A DNA stretch of 17,222 nt from Anaerolineales bacterium. GTDB taxonomy: Bacteria; Chloroflexota; Anaerolineae; Anaerolineales; Villigracilaceae. A program made the position numbers and the translations under genes. Of this stretch, positions 5,966 to 13,424 are shown in pieces (position 1 is the first letter of the stretch; the number at the start of each line of letters is the position of its first letter). Location: NCBI GenBank assembly GCA_017882065.1, contig JADGQD010000018.1, positions 1-17,222 of the forward strand. Reading direction: 5' to 3'. Below the pieces are notes generated by a model. It was not told the origin of the DNA. It was given only the letters and a program-made list of their open reading frames with translations, and searched no databases.

Positions 5966-8197
5966 CTAGGCATTATCATCCGCGGGCGTGTTCCCATTCT
6001 CTTCGTCCGGTTCGAGCAGGACTTCACGGTCGCGCCCTCCTCCCATGGAGGGTCCTACCACCCCTGTTTCCTCCAACTGATCCAGCAGGCGCGCGGCCCG
6101 CGGATACCCGATCCGCAGACGCCGCTGTAGCATGGAAGCGCTGGCGCGCTGCTCTTTCTTTAGCACTGTAATCGCCTTCTCAATCAGCACATCGTCGCTG
6201 CCTTCGGTGGCAGCTTCGGTCAGCATCGACTCCCACGGTGGGCGGACATCCTTCTGTGGCACTGTCTTCTGCCAGTGGGAGATGACGCGCTCGATCTCCT
6301 GGTCGGTTACCATCACCCCCTGAGCACGTACCGGGCTGCCCACTTCCGGATTCAGGAAGAGCATGTCGCCGCGCCCAAGCAAAGTCTCTGCACCGGGCAA
6401 ATCCAGGATAACGCGCGAATCCACGCCCGAGGCCACAGAAAACGCCAGACGCGCCGGAAAATTGGCTTTGATGAGACCGGTCACAACGTCCGTGCTGGGG
6501 CGCTGAGTGGCAACCACCAGATGAATGCCGGTTGCGCGCGCCATCTGCGCCAGGCGGACCAGGTTGTGTTCGGTCTGATCGGGAGCAGACATCATCAAGT
6601 CAGCCATCTCGTCTATCAAGACGACAATGCGTGGTAGCGTCTGGACTTCCTTGCGGCGTTGGAGTTGGCGGTTATAGGCATCAATGTCACGGGCTTTGGC
6701 AGCCTCCAACAACTTGTAACGGTGTTCCATCTCCACCACCACCCAGCGCAGCACACCCAGGATACGCTGCACATCTGTCTCGACTTTGCCATACAAATGC
6801 GGCAGACCGTTGAAACGGATCAACTCGACCATTTTCGAGTCAATCATAACCATGCGCAAATCTTCGGGGGCATTATTCATGGCGAGGCACACCGACAATG
6901 CAGCAATACAGACCGACTTACCCGAACCGGTCGTCCCGGCAATAAGCAGGTGCGGCATACGCGCCAGGTCTGCCACGAGAGGATTGCCTGAGACATCCCG
7001 CCCCAGTGCAATCGTCAACGGTGAGCCGCCTTTGTAGAAGGCTTCCGTCTCCAACAGCGGGCGCAGACGCACCAGCGAGGAACGCGGGTTCGGTACTTCG
7101 ATACCCACATACCCGCGTCCCGGTACCGGTGCTTCGATGCGCAGGCGTTCAGCGGAGAGGGACAGAGCCAGGTCCTTTTGAAGACTGGCAATTTGCGCCA
7201 CGCGGACTTTCATCTGCTGGGAATCTTCTTCCGTACCCTTTTTGATGAACCCTGGTTGGATAGCAAACTGCGTGACCGTCGGCCCGATGCGGAAGCCGAC
7301 TACTTTGGCCGGGATGCCAAACTCAGAAAGTGACTTTTCAATCTGCCCCGCGGTCTGGTTGATTGTCCGCTCGTCTGGGCGAACAGCCTGTTCACCGAGC
7401 AACACATTTAGGGGAGGCAGGCGTTCTCCACGCGGCGGAGGAGAGGCCGGGCGGCTGTCCTGTTTTTCGGGAATTTTGAACGACTTGCGAAATTCCGGTG
7501 GTAGCTTCTGGGCGTGTTTCCTGGTGCCGTTGGCGGGACCTGCGGTGGGTTTATCCATTGGAAGTGGGGAAACAACCGGGATTTCCGGCGCGGCAGTTCC
7601 TGAGACCTGCGCGAGCGGCTCACCAGACAGTTTGAACAACCAGACTTCGAAGGGATGCCAGAGACGAAAAGCGGCCATCAATGTCAGTCCCCAGGATAAG
7701 AAGATGACCAGCCCGCCCCAGATCGGACCGATGAACTGGACCACCAACATTGATAGTCCCCAACCGATTTTTCCGCCCCACATGTTCCCTTCAGTCAACC
7801 GGTTGCCACTGAGAACCGACAACACCGCGAGCGTCAAAAAAGCTGCCAGTTCCCAAGCAATCACCTGTCCCCACCGCAATTTCACCGCTTGGCGGCTGCG
7901 ACGAAAAGCCAAGAAGCCTACCGCCCCGGTTGCGAGGATAAACAGAAAGCTACCCCAACCCAGCCAGTTTCCGAGAAGGGAGGTCCATTTTTCAAGCAGT
8001 GTGCCTTTTGACAGACCGAAAATCCCTAAGAGGGTCATCAAGGTAAAAGCCAGCAGGAAAACGCCGAGGATATCCCAGAGAAAACGCCCGAAGTGGGTTT
8101 CAAGACGGGCCAGGCGATCCACCCAGTCATTGGAACGGGGTGCTCTGGAGCGGCTGTCTTCAGATTGCGATTGGGACTTGCGTGGCGCAGAAGGCAT
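5966..8197 (-). CDS. ftsK: DNA translocase FtsK/SpoIIIE
   Basis: 743 residues. Four TM segments between about 37 and 178 anchor the protein at the septum. A Pro-rich linker (about 195-262) is short compared with the E. coli protein and similar to SpoIIIE types. The motor follows, with an alpha subdomain from about 270 containing GRGYVGIEVPN at 360-370, Walker A GTTGSGKS at 421-428 and Walker B VVLIDE at 525-530. The C-terminal winged-helix gamma domain (about 665-730) holds GYPRAARLLDQLEE; in studied homologues it reads KOPS-like polarity sequences. The protein pumps chromosomal DNA through the closing septum and assists dimer resolution. The ATG has AAGGG at good spacing, and the S1-protein stop lies one base upstream. 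All key residues look intact. Confidence 0.96.
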   Translation of the reverse strand: MPSAPRKSQSQSEDSRSRAPRSNDWVDRLARLETHFGRFLWDILGVFLLAFTLMTLLGIFGLSKGTLLEKWTSLLGNWLGWGSFLFILATGAVGFLAFRRSRQAVKLRWGQVIAWELAAFLTLAVLSVLSGNRLTEGNMWGGKIGWGLSMLVVQFIGPIWGGLVIFLSWGLTLMAAFRLWHPFEVWLFKLSGEPLAQVSGTAAPEIPVVSPLPMDKPTAGPANGTRKHAQKLPPEFRKSFKIPEKQDSRPASPPPRGERLPPLNVLLGEQAVRPDERTINQTAGQIEKSLSEFGIPAKVVGFRIGPTVTQFAIQPGFIKKGTEEDSQQMKVRVAQIASLQKDLALSLSAERLRIEAPVPGRGYVGIEVPNPRSSLVRLRPLLETEAFYKGGSPLTIALGRDVSGNPLVADLARMPHLLIAGTTGSGKSVCIAALSVCLAMNNAPEDLRMVMIDSKMVELIRFNGLPHLYGKVETDVQRILGVLRWVVVEMEHRYKLLEAAKARDIDAYNRQLQRRKEVQTLPRIVVLIDEMADLMMSAPDQTEHNLVRLAQMARATGIHLVVATQRPSTDVVTGLIKANFPARLAFSVASGVDSRVILDLPGAETLLGRGDMLFLNPEVGSPVRAQGVMVTDQEIERVISHWQKTVPQKDVRPPWESMLTEAATEGSDDVLIEKAITVLKKEQRASASMLQRRLRIGYPRAARLLDQLEETGVVGPSMGGGRDREVLLEPDEENGNTPADDNA

Positions 8198-8198
8198 A

Positions 8199-9128
8199 TC
8201 AGTTGCCCTTCATGCTTAAACCAAGGCGTTGGCGCGAGGACTCCACTTGAAGAATCCGTACCTGCACAATCTGTCCCGGCAAAAGGACATCTTTGATCGT
8301 TTTGTTGGGAGGCAGCGGGATTTCCGAAGCGTGGATCAAGCCCTCCAAGCCTTCTTCAAGGCGTGCAAATGCGCCAAACGGCACAAGCGCCGTCACAACT
8401 GCCGGGACAATCGCATTGACCGGGTAACGCTCCTGAGCAAATTCCCAGGGATTTGGCAATAAACGTTTCAGGCTAAGTGCAATCCGGCTGCGCTCCGGTG
8501 CAACTTCCATCACTTGGACTTCAACATGCTGTCCAACCTGGCACACCTGACCGGGATGAGAGACGCGTCCCCAGGAAAGTTCTGAAATGTGGATAAGACC
8601 CTCAACGCCGCCCAGGTCCACAAAGACCCCGAACTCAGTCACATTAGTCACCTCGCCGGTGATATGTTGACCTGGCTGGATGGTGATGAAAAGTGCCGGT
8701 CTTTTCCCAGCCTCCGCACGCGCGGCGCGTTCTGAAAAGACCATGCGGCCCTCTTCTGGCACACACTCGATCACTTTCAACCGCAACGTCCGACTGACGT
8801 AAACTGAAAGGCAATCTTCGCGGCGGTCTTCGGTGGGTTGAAAAGGCAAGTCCACCAGATGTGAACATGGTACAAAGCCATTTAACCCTTCTCCTTCAAC
8901 CAGCAAGCCTCCTCGGTTATATCCTGTGACCGTCAGCTCAACAATTCCATCCTGGCGGTACAGCGACATCGCCCGCTCCCAATCAGATGCTGGCTTCGCA
9001 GATTCCTCGATCTTCTGGGACCTGACCATGGCTTGTACGGCCCGGCTTTCTTCTTCTGCCAAAACCGACGCCCACCACCCATCATCATATATCGGTATAT
9101 CTTGTTCAGAAAATTGGTTATGCACCAT
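8199..9128 (-). CDS. RNA-binding protein with three S1 domains
   Basis: 309 residues from the chosen start. Three S1 OB-fold repeats are visible at about 59-133, 152-221 and 236-307. The second is the most canonical (GEVTNVTEFGVFVDLGGVEG followed by LIHISELSW), and the third repeats the pattern (FGAFARLEEGLEGLIHASEI). The N-terminal 55 residues are acidic and unlike S1. It resembles the short bacterial ribosomal-protein-S1-like proteins that bind mRNA, and is shorter than six-repeat RpsA, so a ribosomal role is uncertain. The chosen ATG at 9128 overlaps the upstream stop by 11 nt; AAGGAGG lies 12 nt before it, which is rather long. An ATG at 9152, or a TTG at 9155, inside the upstream gene is the alternative. 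It is followed by ftsK after one base. Confidence 0.9.
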   Translation of the reverse strand: MVHNQFSEQDIPIYDDGWWASVLAEEESRAVQAMVRSQKIEESAKPASDWERAMSLYRQDGIVELTVTGYNRGGLLVEGEGLNGFVPCSHLVDLPFQPTEDRREDCLSVYVSRTLRLKVIECVPEEGRMVFSERAARAEAGKRPALFITIQPGQHITGEVTNVTEFGVFVDLGGVEGLIHISELSWGRVSHPGQVCQVGQHVEVQVMEVAPERSRIALSLKRLLPNPWEFAQERYPVNAIVPAVVTALVPFGAFARLEEGLEGLIHASEIPLPPNKTIKDVLLPGQIVQVRILQVESSRQRLGLSMKGN

Positions 9129-11064
9129 TAACTTGCCCAACCTCCTTCCCATCAATCCGTACCTGTGTCTGGCGCTCCATCTCGAGGATCACGCGCGCCA
9201 CTTCTTCAATCGCAACCCGCTGTTTGCGATACAAGTCCGCTTCGGACATTGCCAGGCGGGTAGCGACTTCACGTACCTTACGACCCTCAACGAACTTCAT
9301 TTCAAGGATATTAAATAAGATCCATTCCCCGGTAAAACGCCGTTCCCCTTCCGGGCGGACATTGTCCATCGCCTGGCGCAGGAGGGATCGCAAAGCATTG
9401 GCAGAATTATCCTTGTGCTCTAATAGGGCTTGCTGGACAATCTGAAGGTTAAGCAGTGGATTCTGGGTCAATTTCGGACCGCCCCAGTAGTGAGTCAGGG
9501 CGTCCCGCACCCATTCCGCCAAATCCGATTCGGGAGGTAAAGTCTCCTCCAACAGGCTGGTCTTGCTGTCATAACGACCGACCGCTCGCAGACGCTGGAA
9601 CATGTCCACCTGTGGACGGAGGTCTTCCAGAGAGCGGAAAACGCTTTTCTGCAAGCGACGATCCTGCAAGCCCAAAGAAGCCCGCTGGATAAGTAGTTTA
9701 AGAGCCTGGCGCTGCTCAGTGAGAATAGCCTGGTCCGGGCGACGTACCGCTCCCAGTAAACCAAGCAGGGCTGGCTCGCTTTCCACCGTCTCTGGCGGCT
9801 GGTGGAGTGGGAATAACCAGTAATCGCCCCAAATATATTCGTCGCCATTCCCGTTCCCCTCATGAGTGACCACCTGCAATGCTTCCGAAAGTTTGGACTC
9901 TTTAAGAAGCGGCATATTTCTCGTTGATACAACCAACGAGAGTTCCGCTCCATCCAACGCAGCGACAAACGCCGCCGGTGACTGTAAATGGTCGCGCACG
10001 GCGGCTAGTACGGATTCCAGGAATTGACGCAAATCGTTTTGCGTAATCAGCCGTTCTTCAAGGTTTTGCAGCAAGACTAAATCAGCGCGGTCGCGTCCAA
10101 AAAAGATTAAACGTTCCCAAAACGGAGCAACCAGCGTAATGGTATGTTCCATCAGCAGTACTGTCGTGACCATGGCGGTTGGGACTGCACCGGAATAAAT
10201 TGTCCCGAAGAATTCGCCCACACGCCGGACGATGGTCATCACACCCAGCGCGGCGGAGGCGGTTACGGGTCCGCGCATGATCCACTTGAACAGTCGGCTC
10301 TTTACCACCCGGTCAGGCCAGGAAACGCCGAAGAAAGCCACCGCATAAGCCATGATGATAATCAACCCACCCACCAGCAGATTACTGACCAGGGCTATTC
10401 CCCAGAAGAGATAGGGGTGGCTTTCCGCCAGTAGCGAACCATAAAGAAGATATGGGAACGACCCGAGCGCCGGAGCAGTGGCTCCCGCCAACAGATAAAT
10501 CATGCGCCGGCGGCCCGAACGGGTCAACGTGTGGCGATAGGCGCGTCCAAAATTGACCCAAGCCAGGACCATCGTGACAACATAATAAGCCGTGAAGATT
10601 TCTGTCCAGATGGTACGCTGGAGATGCGGCGCAGGCTGGCCTGCCATCACCATCGGGCCAAGCAGATAACCATAGCCCAGCAACAACAGGAATATCGCCG
10701 AAACGAAGTACATCAACCGGACAGCTATGCGCCTGCGCCCACGCGAAGGGCGGCCGGTTGTAACCAGAATACCATCAGACAAATGCAAATAAGCGGGGGG
10801 TAAAAAAATGATCCCCAACCATTCCAAGCGCAGGAACAAGCCAATCATGTCCGGAGAAGTGGCCGAACTCTCCAGCGCCTCAGATGTAAAAACCACCACC
10901 ACACACAAAAGGATGATGGCGAATGAACGCGCTACCCGGTCACGCAAATTGAATGACAGCGCGTATAGAAACAACGAAAAGGCCGTGATAGCGATCCCGG
11001 CTGTGAGAATATCATTGATCGTTCTTATCCCCACCAGCAAATCATGCAACCAACCGTTAAGCAT
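9118..11064 (-). CDS. Membrane sensor: 7TM N-terminus, GAF-like domain, HTH-like C-terminus
   Basis: 648 residues. The first 320 or so hold about eight hydrophobic segments resembling the N-terminal 7TM region of some histidine kinases. A short helical linker (about 328-350) leads to a GAF-like domain (about 345-475) and a coiled stretch. There is no HisKA H-box and no N, G1 or G2 ATP-binding box, so it is not a histidine kinase as encoded. The C-terminal part (about 505-632) contains YWGGPKLTQNPLL, EWILFNILEMKFVEGRKV and then REVATRLAMSEADLYRKQRV, a pattern suggestive of helix-turn-helix DNA binding. A membrane-bound signal-responsive regulator is my inference. The ATG has AAAGG 8 nt upstream, the GNAT stop lies 17 nt before, and the stop overlaps the S1 gene. 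Ligand and target are unknown. Confidence 0.8.
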   Translation of the reverse strand: MLNGWLHDLLVGIRTINDILTAGIAITAFSLFLYALSFNLRDRVARSFAIILLCVVVVFTSEALESSATSPDMIGLFLRLEWLGIIFLPPAYLHLSDGILVTTGRPSRGRRRIAVRLMYFVSAIFLLLLGYGYLLGPMVMAGQPAPHLQRTIWTEIFTAYYVVTMVLAWVNFGRAYRHTLTRSGRRRMIYLLAGATAPALGSFPYLLYGSLLAESHPYLFWGIALVSNLLVGGLIIIMAYAVAFFGVSWPDRVVKSRLFKWIMRGPVTASAALGVMTIVRRVGEFFGTIYSGAVPTAMVTTVLLMEHTITLVAPFWERLIFFGRDRADLVLLQNLEERLITQNDLRQFLESVLAAVRDHLQSPAAFVAALDGAELSLVVSTRNMPLLKESKLSEALQVVTHEGNGNGDEYIWGDYWLFPLHQPPETVESEPALLGLLGAVRRPDQAILTEQRQALKLLIQRASLGLQDRRLQKSVFRSLEDLRPQVDMFQRLRAVGRYDSKTSLLEETLPPESDLAEWVRDALTHYWGGPKLTQNPLLNLQIVQQALLEHKDNSANALRSLLRQAMDNVRPEGERRFTGEWILFNILEMKFVEGRKVREVATRLAMSEADLYRKQRVAIEEVARVILEMERQTQVRIDGKEVGQVNGA

Positions 11065-11081
11065 TCAGACCTTTCGTACAG

Positions 11082-11621
11082 CTACCGAATGGAACGCCCA
11101 AAGAACAGCGCTATATCCTGTGTCTCGTAATACTGGTCATTATACCCGCAGAACTCATAACCTTGTTTTTGGGCAAGCCGAATGGCAGGATTATTTTTCG
11201 ATGGCATTTCGAGCAAAGCCCGGTGATCTTTACGTTGCACCGCCCAGGACTGCGCTGCCAACATCAATGTGCTGGCAATCCCCTGGCGGCGAAAACGGGG
11301 AGCGACCACAATATCCGTCAGCCAGGCAGTGCGCGGGAGGATCGCATCATTCGTGCGAACATACCCTACCGCCTGCCCGCTAATAACAGCTACCAGCATC
11401 CCTGATCGGCGGCTCCAGGATTCGGATAACGCACTGACCGGCCGCGGGTACAAGACCGACACCGAACGCGGCAAGCGGATCTCCCGGAAAATGGCGCCGA
11501 TCTGGCCGTCCTCGTGTTGTACATCCATTTGCCAGACGTAGTCGGTCTGGCAGGAATGGTCAATCGCCATAAGAGCGGACAAATCGGTCACAATTGCGGG
11601 GCGTACTTGGATCTCGGGCAT
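11082..11621 (-). CDS. GNAT family N-acetyltransferase
   Basis: 179 residues, one GNAT domain. Motif A with the acetyl-CoA pyrophosphate loop is clear at 104-120 (DIVVAPRFRRQGIASTLM; the R/QxxGxG/A pattern is RRQGIA). It is preceded by a strand carrying VGYVRTND and followed by the motif-B-like segment NNPAIRLAQKQGYEFCGY, typical of enzymes that acetylate small amines or protein N-termini. The tail DQYYETQDIALFFGR is common in this subgroup. The acceptor cannot be predicted. The ATG has GAGGTGA two bases upstream of the spacer, and the neighbours lie 8 nt before and 17 nt after, so the gene is firmly inside the operon. Placement just before the membrane sensor gene may be coincidental. Confidence 0.92.
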   Translation of the reverse strand: MPEIQVRPAIVTDLSALMAIDHSCQTDYVWQMDVQHEDGQIGAIFREIRLPRSVSVLYPRPVSALSESWSRRSGMLVAVISGQAVGYVRTNDAILPRTAWLTDIVVAPRFRRQGIASTLMLAAQSWAVQRKDHRALLEMPSKNNPAIRLAQKQGYEFCGYNDQYYETQDIALFFGRSIR

Positions 11622-11629
11622 GCGTCACC

Positions 11630-12310
11630 TCAAGGGGCTGCAACTCGCACCGGGACAATGCAAGGCGGGAGCGCATTGCCCTGATTATCTATGACAACCA
11701 GGCGAAGATTGTAATCGCCCGGTGAAACCTCGCTCGTATCCCAGGTTCCCAATTTATCATCTTGCGTTACCTTCCGACCGGCCTGGATAGAGCGCCAAAC
11801 GTCTGTTCCCAAAGGAGAGTACTCATACTTATAAAATCCGAAGTTAGGAATGTCAGCCGTCCCTACCAATATAACCTGGCCTTTGACTACATCTCCTGGT
11901 TTGGGTGATGTGATCATGATTTGACCGGGGATACAACCGGTTGTTTGGGCCGTAGGGGTAGACACAGGTGTTAAGGCTCCGTTAGGTGTTAACAACTCGG
12001 GCGGGAAGGTAGTTGTCGGCGGAATCAGCGGATTCATGGTCGGTGTGACGAGCAGGGAAAGGGCCGGCAGGTTAGGTGCCAGAAATACTGTCAGCACCAG
12101 TTCAGCAATGGCCAGGAAGACAATCAGTGAAATGGCAGCTATTGTCTGGCTCGTATGCCGGTGGGCTACCTCACGTTCGAGGCCATACAGGGATTCGCCC
12201 ATCTCGCGCCGTGCCCGTATCAGGCTGCGAATTGCAAACATCAGCCCTATGACAAGGAGCAGGTATATCAGAATTGAATAACTGGTAAAAAAATGCAAAA
12301 TAGCAGCCAT
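11630..12310 (-). CDS. Two-TM membrane protein with extracellular Ig-like domain
   Basis: 226 residues, no named family recognised. TM1 lies at about 11-29, a basic cytosolic loop at 30-55 (RARRE, HRH), and TM2 at about 56-78. A Pro/Thr-rich linker of some 40 residues follows, a typical spacer outside the membrane. The C-terminal region (about 126-224) has the alternating strands of a bacterial Ig/FN3-like fold, with ITSPKPGDVVKGQVILVGTA near its start. Cys126 and Cys217 flank this domain and could form a disulfide. Both ends of the first hairpin would be outside, with the Ig-like domain on the cell surface. The ATG has GGGTGGG close upstream, and the gene sits 8 nt from each neighbour. A role in surface binding or wall contact is speculation. 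Confidence 0.82.
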   Translation of the reverse strand: MAAILHFFTSYSILIYLLLVIGLMFAIRSLIRARREMGESLYGLEREVAHRHTSQTIAAISLIVFLAIAELVLTVFLAPNLPALSLLVTPTMNPLIPPTTTFPPELLTPNGALTPVSTPTAQTTGCIPGQIMITSPKPGDVVKGQVILVGTADIPNFGFYKYEYSPLGTDVWRSIQAGRKVTQDDKLGTWDTSEVSPGDYNLRLVVIDNQGNALPPCIVPVRVAAP

Positions 12311-12318
12311 CCCACCCG

Positions 12319-13149
12319 CTAAAGGGAACGCAAAACGCCTCGGATGAGCGTTTCCAACTTAGGAACAATCAAGCGGCCGGATTCGAGAACTTCCTCGTGT
12401 GAGGTGATGGTATTCCCATCCAGATTGGCCTTATTGCTGATCCCGGAAAAACCCAGCACTCGCGTCCCGCCATGGCGCGCCACAATCACCTCTGAGACAG
12501 TGGACATACCAACCGCGTCTGCTCCAGCCATGCGCAGAAAACGCAGGTCCGCCGGGGATTCAAACGACGGGCCGCTCAGTCCGGCATATACGCCTTCGCG
12601 CAGGAGCAAATTGCCCTCCCTGGCAACCTTACGAGCCAGGTCGCACAACTGCCGGTCATAAGATTGACTCATATCAGGGAAGCGCGGTCCGAACTCGTCC
12701 AGATTAGGCCCGATCAACGGATTCAGGCCAGACATCCCGGCCAGGTTCAGGTTGTCTGTGATCAGCATCACGTCGCCGGGAACAAAATCCGGTTGAATGG
12801 CTCCGGCAGCATTGGTCACGATCAGGATTTCAATTCCCAGTCGCTGCATCACCCGCACAGGCATTGTGACTTGCTGCATAGTGTAGCCTTCGTAATAGTG
12901 AATTCGTCCCTGCATTGCCAGAACCGACTGTCCCTCCAACTCGCCGATAACCAGTTGCCCAGTATGGCCCATCACGGTGGAGACAGGCCAATCAGGCAAT
13001 TCTCGATAAGGAATGATCGTTGCATTTTGAATCGCTTGTGCCAGTCCGCCTAACCCTGTACCTAATATTAATCCTATGCGCAGCTGGGATTTTATTTTTG
13101 GTTGAATAATCTGCGCCACACGATCAATTATTTCCAACGTGATCTCCAT
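12319..13149 (-). CDS. punA: Purine nucleoside phosphorylase (trimeric, family 2)
   Basis: 276 residues. The enzyme splits inosine and guanosine with phosphate into base and (deoxy)ribose-1-phosphate, in purine salvage in the cytosol. Phosphate-site motifs are GTGLGG at 30-35 and GRIHYYEGY at 81-89. NAAGAI (113-118), the FESPAD segment with the base-contacting Glu (about 196-201), GADAVGMSTVSEVIVARH (about 209-226) and GISNKA with the purine-recognising Asn (near 239) are all present. Length and motifs fit the homotrimeric PNP/MTAP family; the Asn favours 6-oxopurines over MTA. The start at 13149 has GGAGAG at good spacing. An ATG at 13179 would be only about 5 nt after the transcription start predicted from the TATAAT at 13191-13196, so it is rejected. 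This is the first gene of the long operon. Confidence 0.94.
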   Translation of the reverse strand: MEITLEIIDRVAQIIQPKIKSQLRIGLILGTGLGGLAQAIQNATIIPYRELPDWPVSTVMGHTGQLVIGELEGQSVLAMQGRIHYYEGYTMQQVTMPVRVMQRLGIEILIVTNAAGAIQPDFVPGDVMLITDNLNLAGMSGLNPLIGPNLDEFGPRFPDMSQSYDRQLCDLARKVAREGNLLLREGVYAGLSGPSFESPADLRFLRMAGADAVGMSTVSEVIVARHGGTRVLGFSGISNKANLDGNTITSHEEVLESGRLIVPKLETLIRGVLRSL

Positions 13150-13190
13150 ATCATCTCTCCGAGGTTCCGAAAATTCCATTTGCCGAGAGA

Positions 13191-13196
13191 ATTATA
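13191..13196 (-). promoter_or_regulatory. -10 box of the punA-led operon
   Basis: A perfect TATAAT on the minus strand (plus-strand ATTATA at 13191-13196) predicts a start point near 13184 and a leader of about 35 nt before punA. No good -35 hexamer is visible; TTTCCT and ACTTTC at near-correct distance are poor matches. It lies downstream of the ltaE terminator, where an operon promoter is expected. No clear second promoter of similar quality appears within the next genes. Confidence 0.55.
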
Positions 13197-13251
13197 TCTT
13201 AACTCGCTAAAAGGAAAGTTCTTTTGGAATTTCCGTGGCGATGGGTAAATA

Positions 13252-13288
13252 GAGGGTGTTGGGCGCGCTTCGCCCGCCCAACACCCTC
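13252..13288. repeat. 14-bp perfect inverted repeat (strong hairpin)
   Basis: The arms at 13252-13265 (GAGGGTGTTGGGCG) and 13275-13288 are perfectly complementary around a nine-base loop that can pair further (GCGAAGC on the minus strand). The element sits between the ltaE terminator and the punA promoter. No strong T run follows on either strand, so it is not a classic terminator, though a stem this GC-rich could still halt transcription. It may be a REP-like dispersed palindrome; no second copy is seen in this window. Confidence 0.8.
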
Positions 13289-13328
13289 ATCTCTTTCCTT
13301 CTATCCTGAGAATTGCCAAAGACCCTAT

Positions 13329-13359
13329 AAAGATCGCATCCTTTTTGGCCGCGATCTTT
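13329..13359 (-). terminator. Bidirectional intrinsic terminator after ltaE
   Basis: The arms AAAGATCGC (13329-13337) and GCGATCTTT (13351-13359) form a 9-bp stem over a 13-nt loop. With one bulged T the pairing can extend to TATA on both sides. The A/T-rich flanks give a T tract in both directions (CTTTATA on the minus strand, CTTTTATA on the plus strand). It begins 65 nt past the ltaE stop and should end the alr-lspA-rluD-ltaE transcript. Confidence 0.7.
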
Positions 13360-13424
13360 TATATGATCTTAGAGTCATCCGAAAATTAGGCTCTCGGCGG
13401 CTTAAGCAATTTTCATATAGAAAG

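Noticed and set aside
7242..8219. 325-codon open frame on the plus strand
   Set aside because: It lies wholly antisense to ftsK, is rich in Pro, Arg and Ser, and has no recognisable domain. The ftsK frame carries all motifs.
13150..13179. Ten-codon upstream start for punA (ATG at 13179)
   Set aside because: The TATAAT at 13191-13196 would start transcription only about five bases before it, while the ATG at 13149 has GGAGAG at good spacing and fits the family start.
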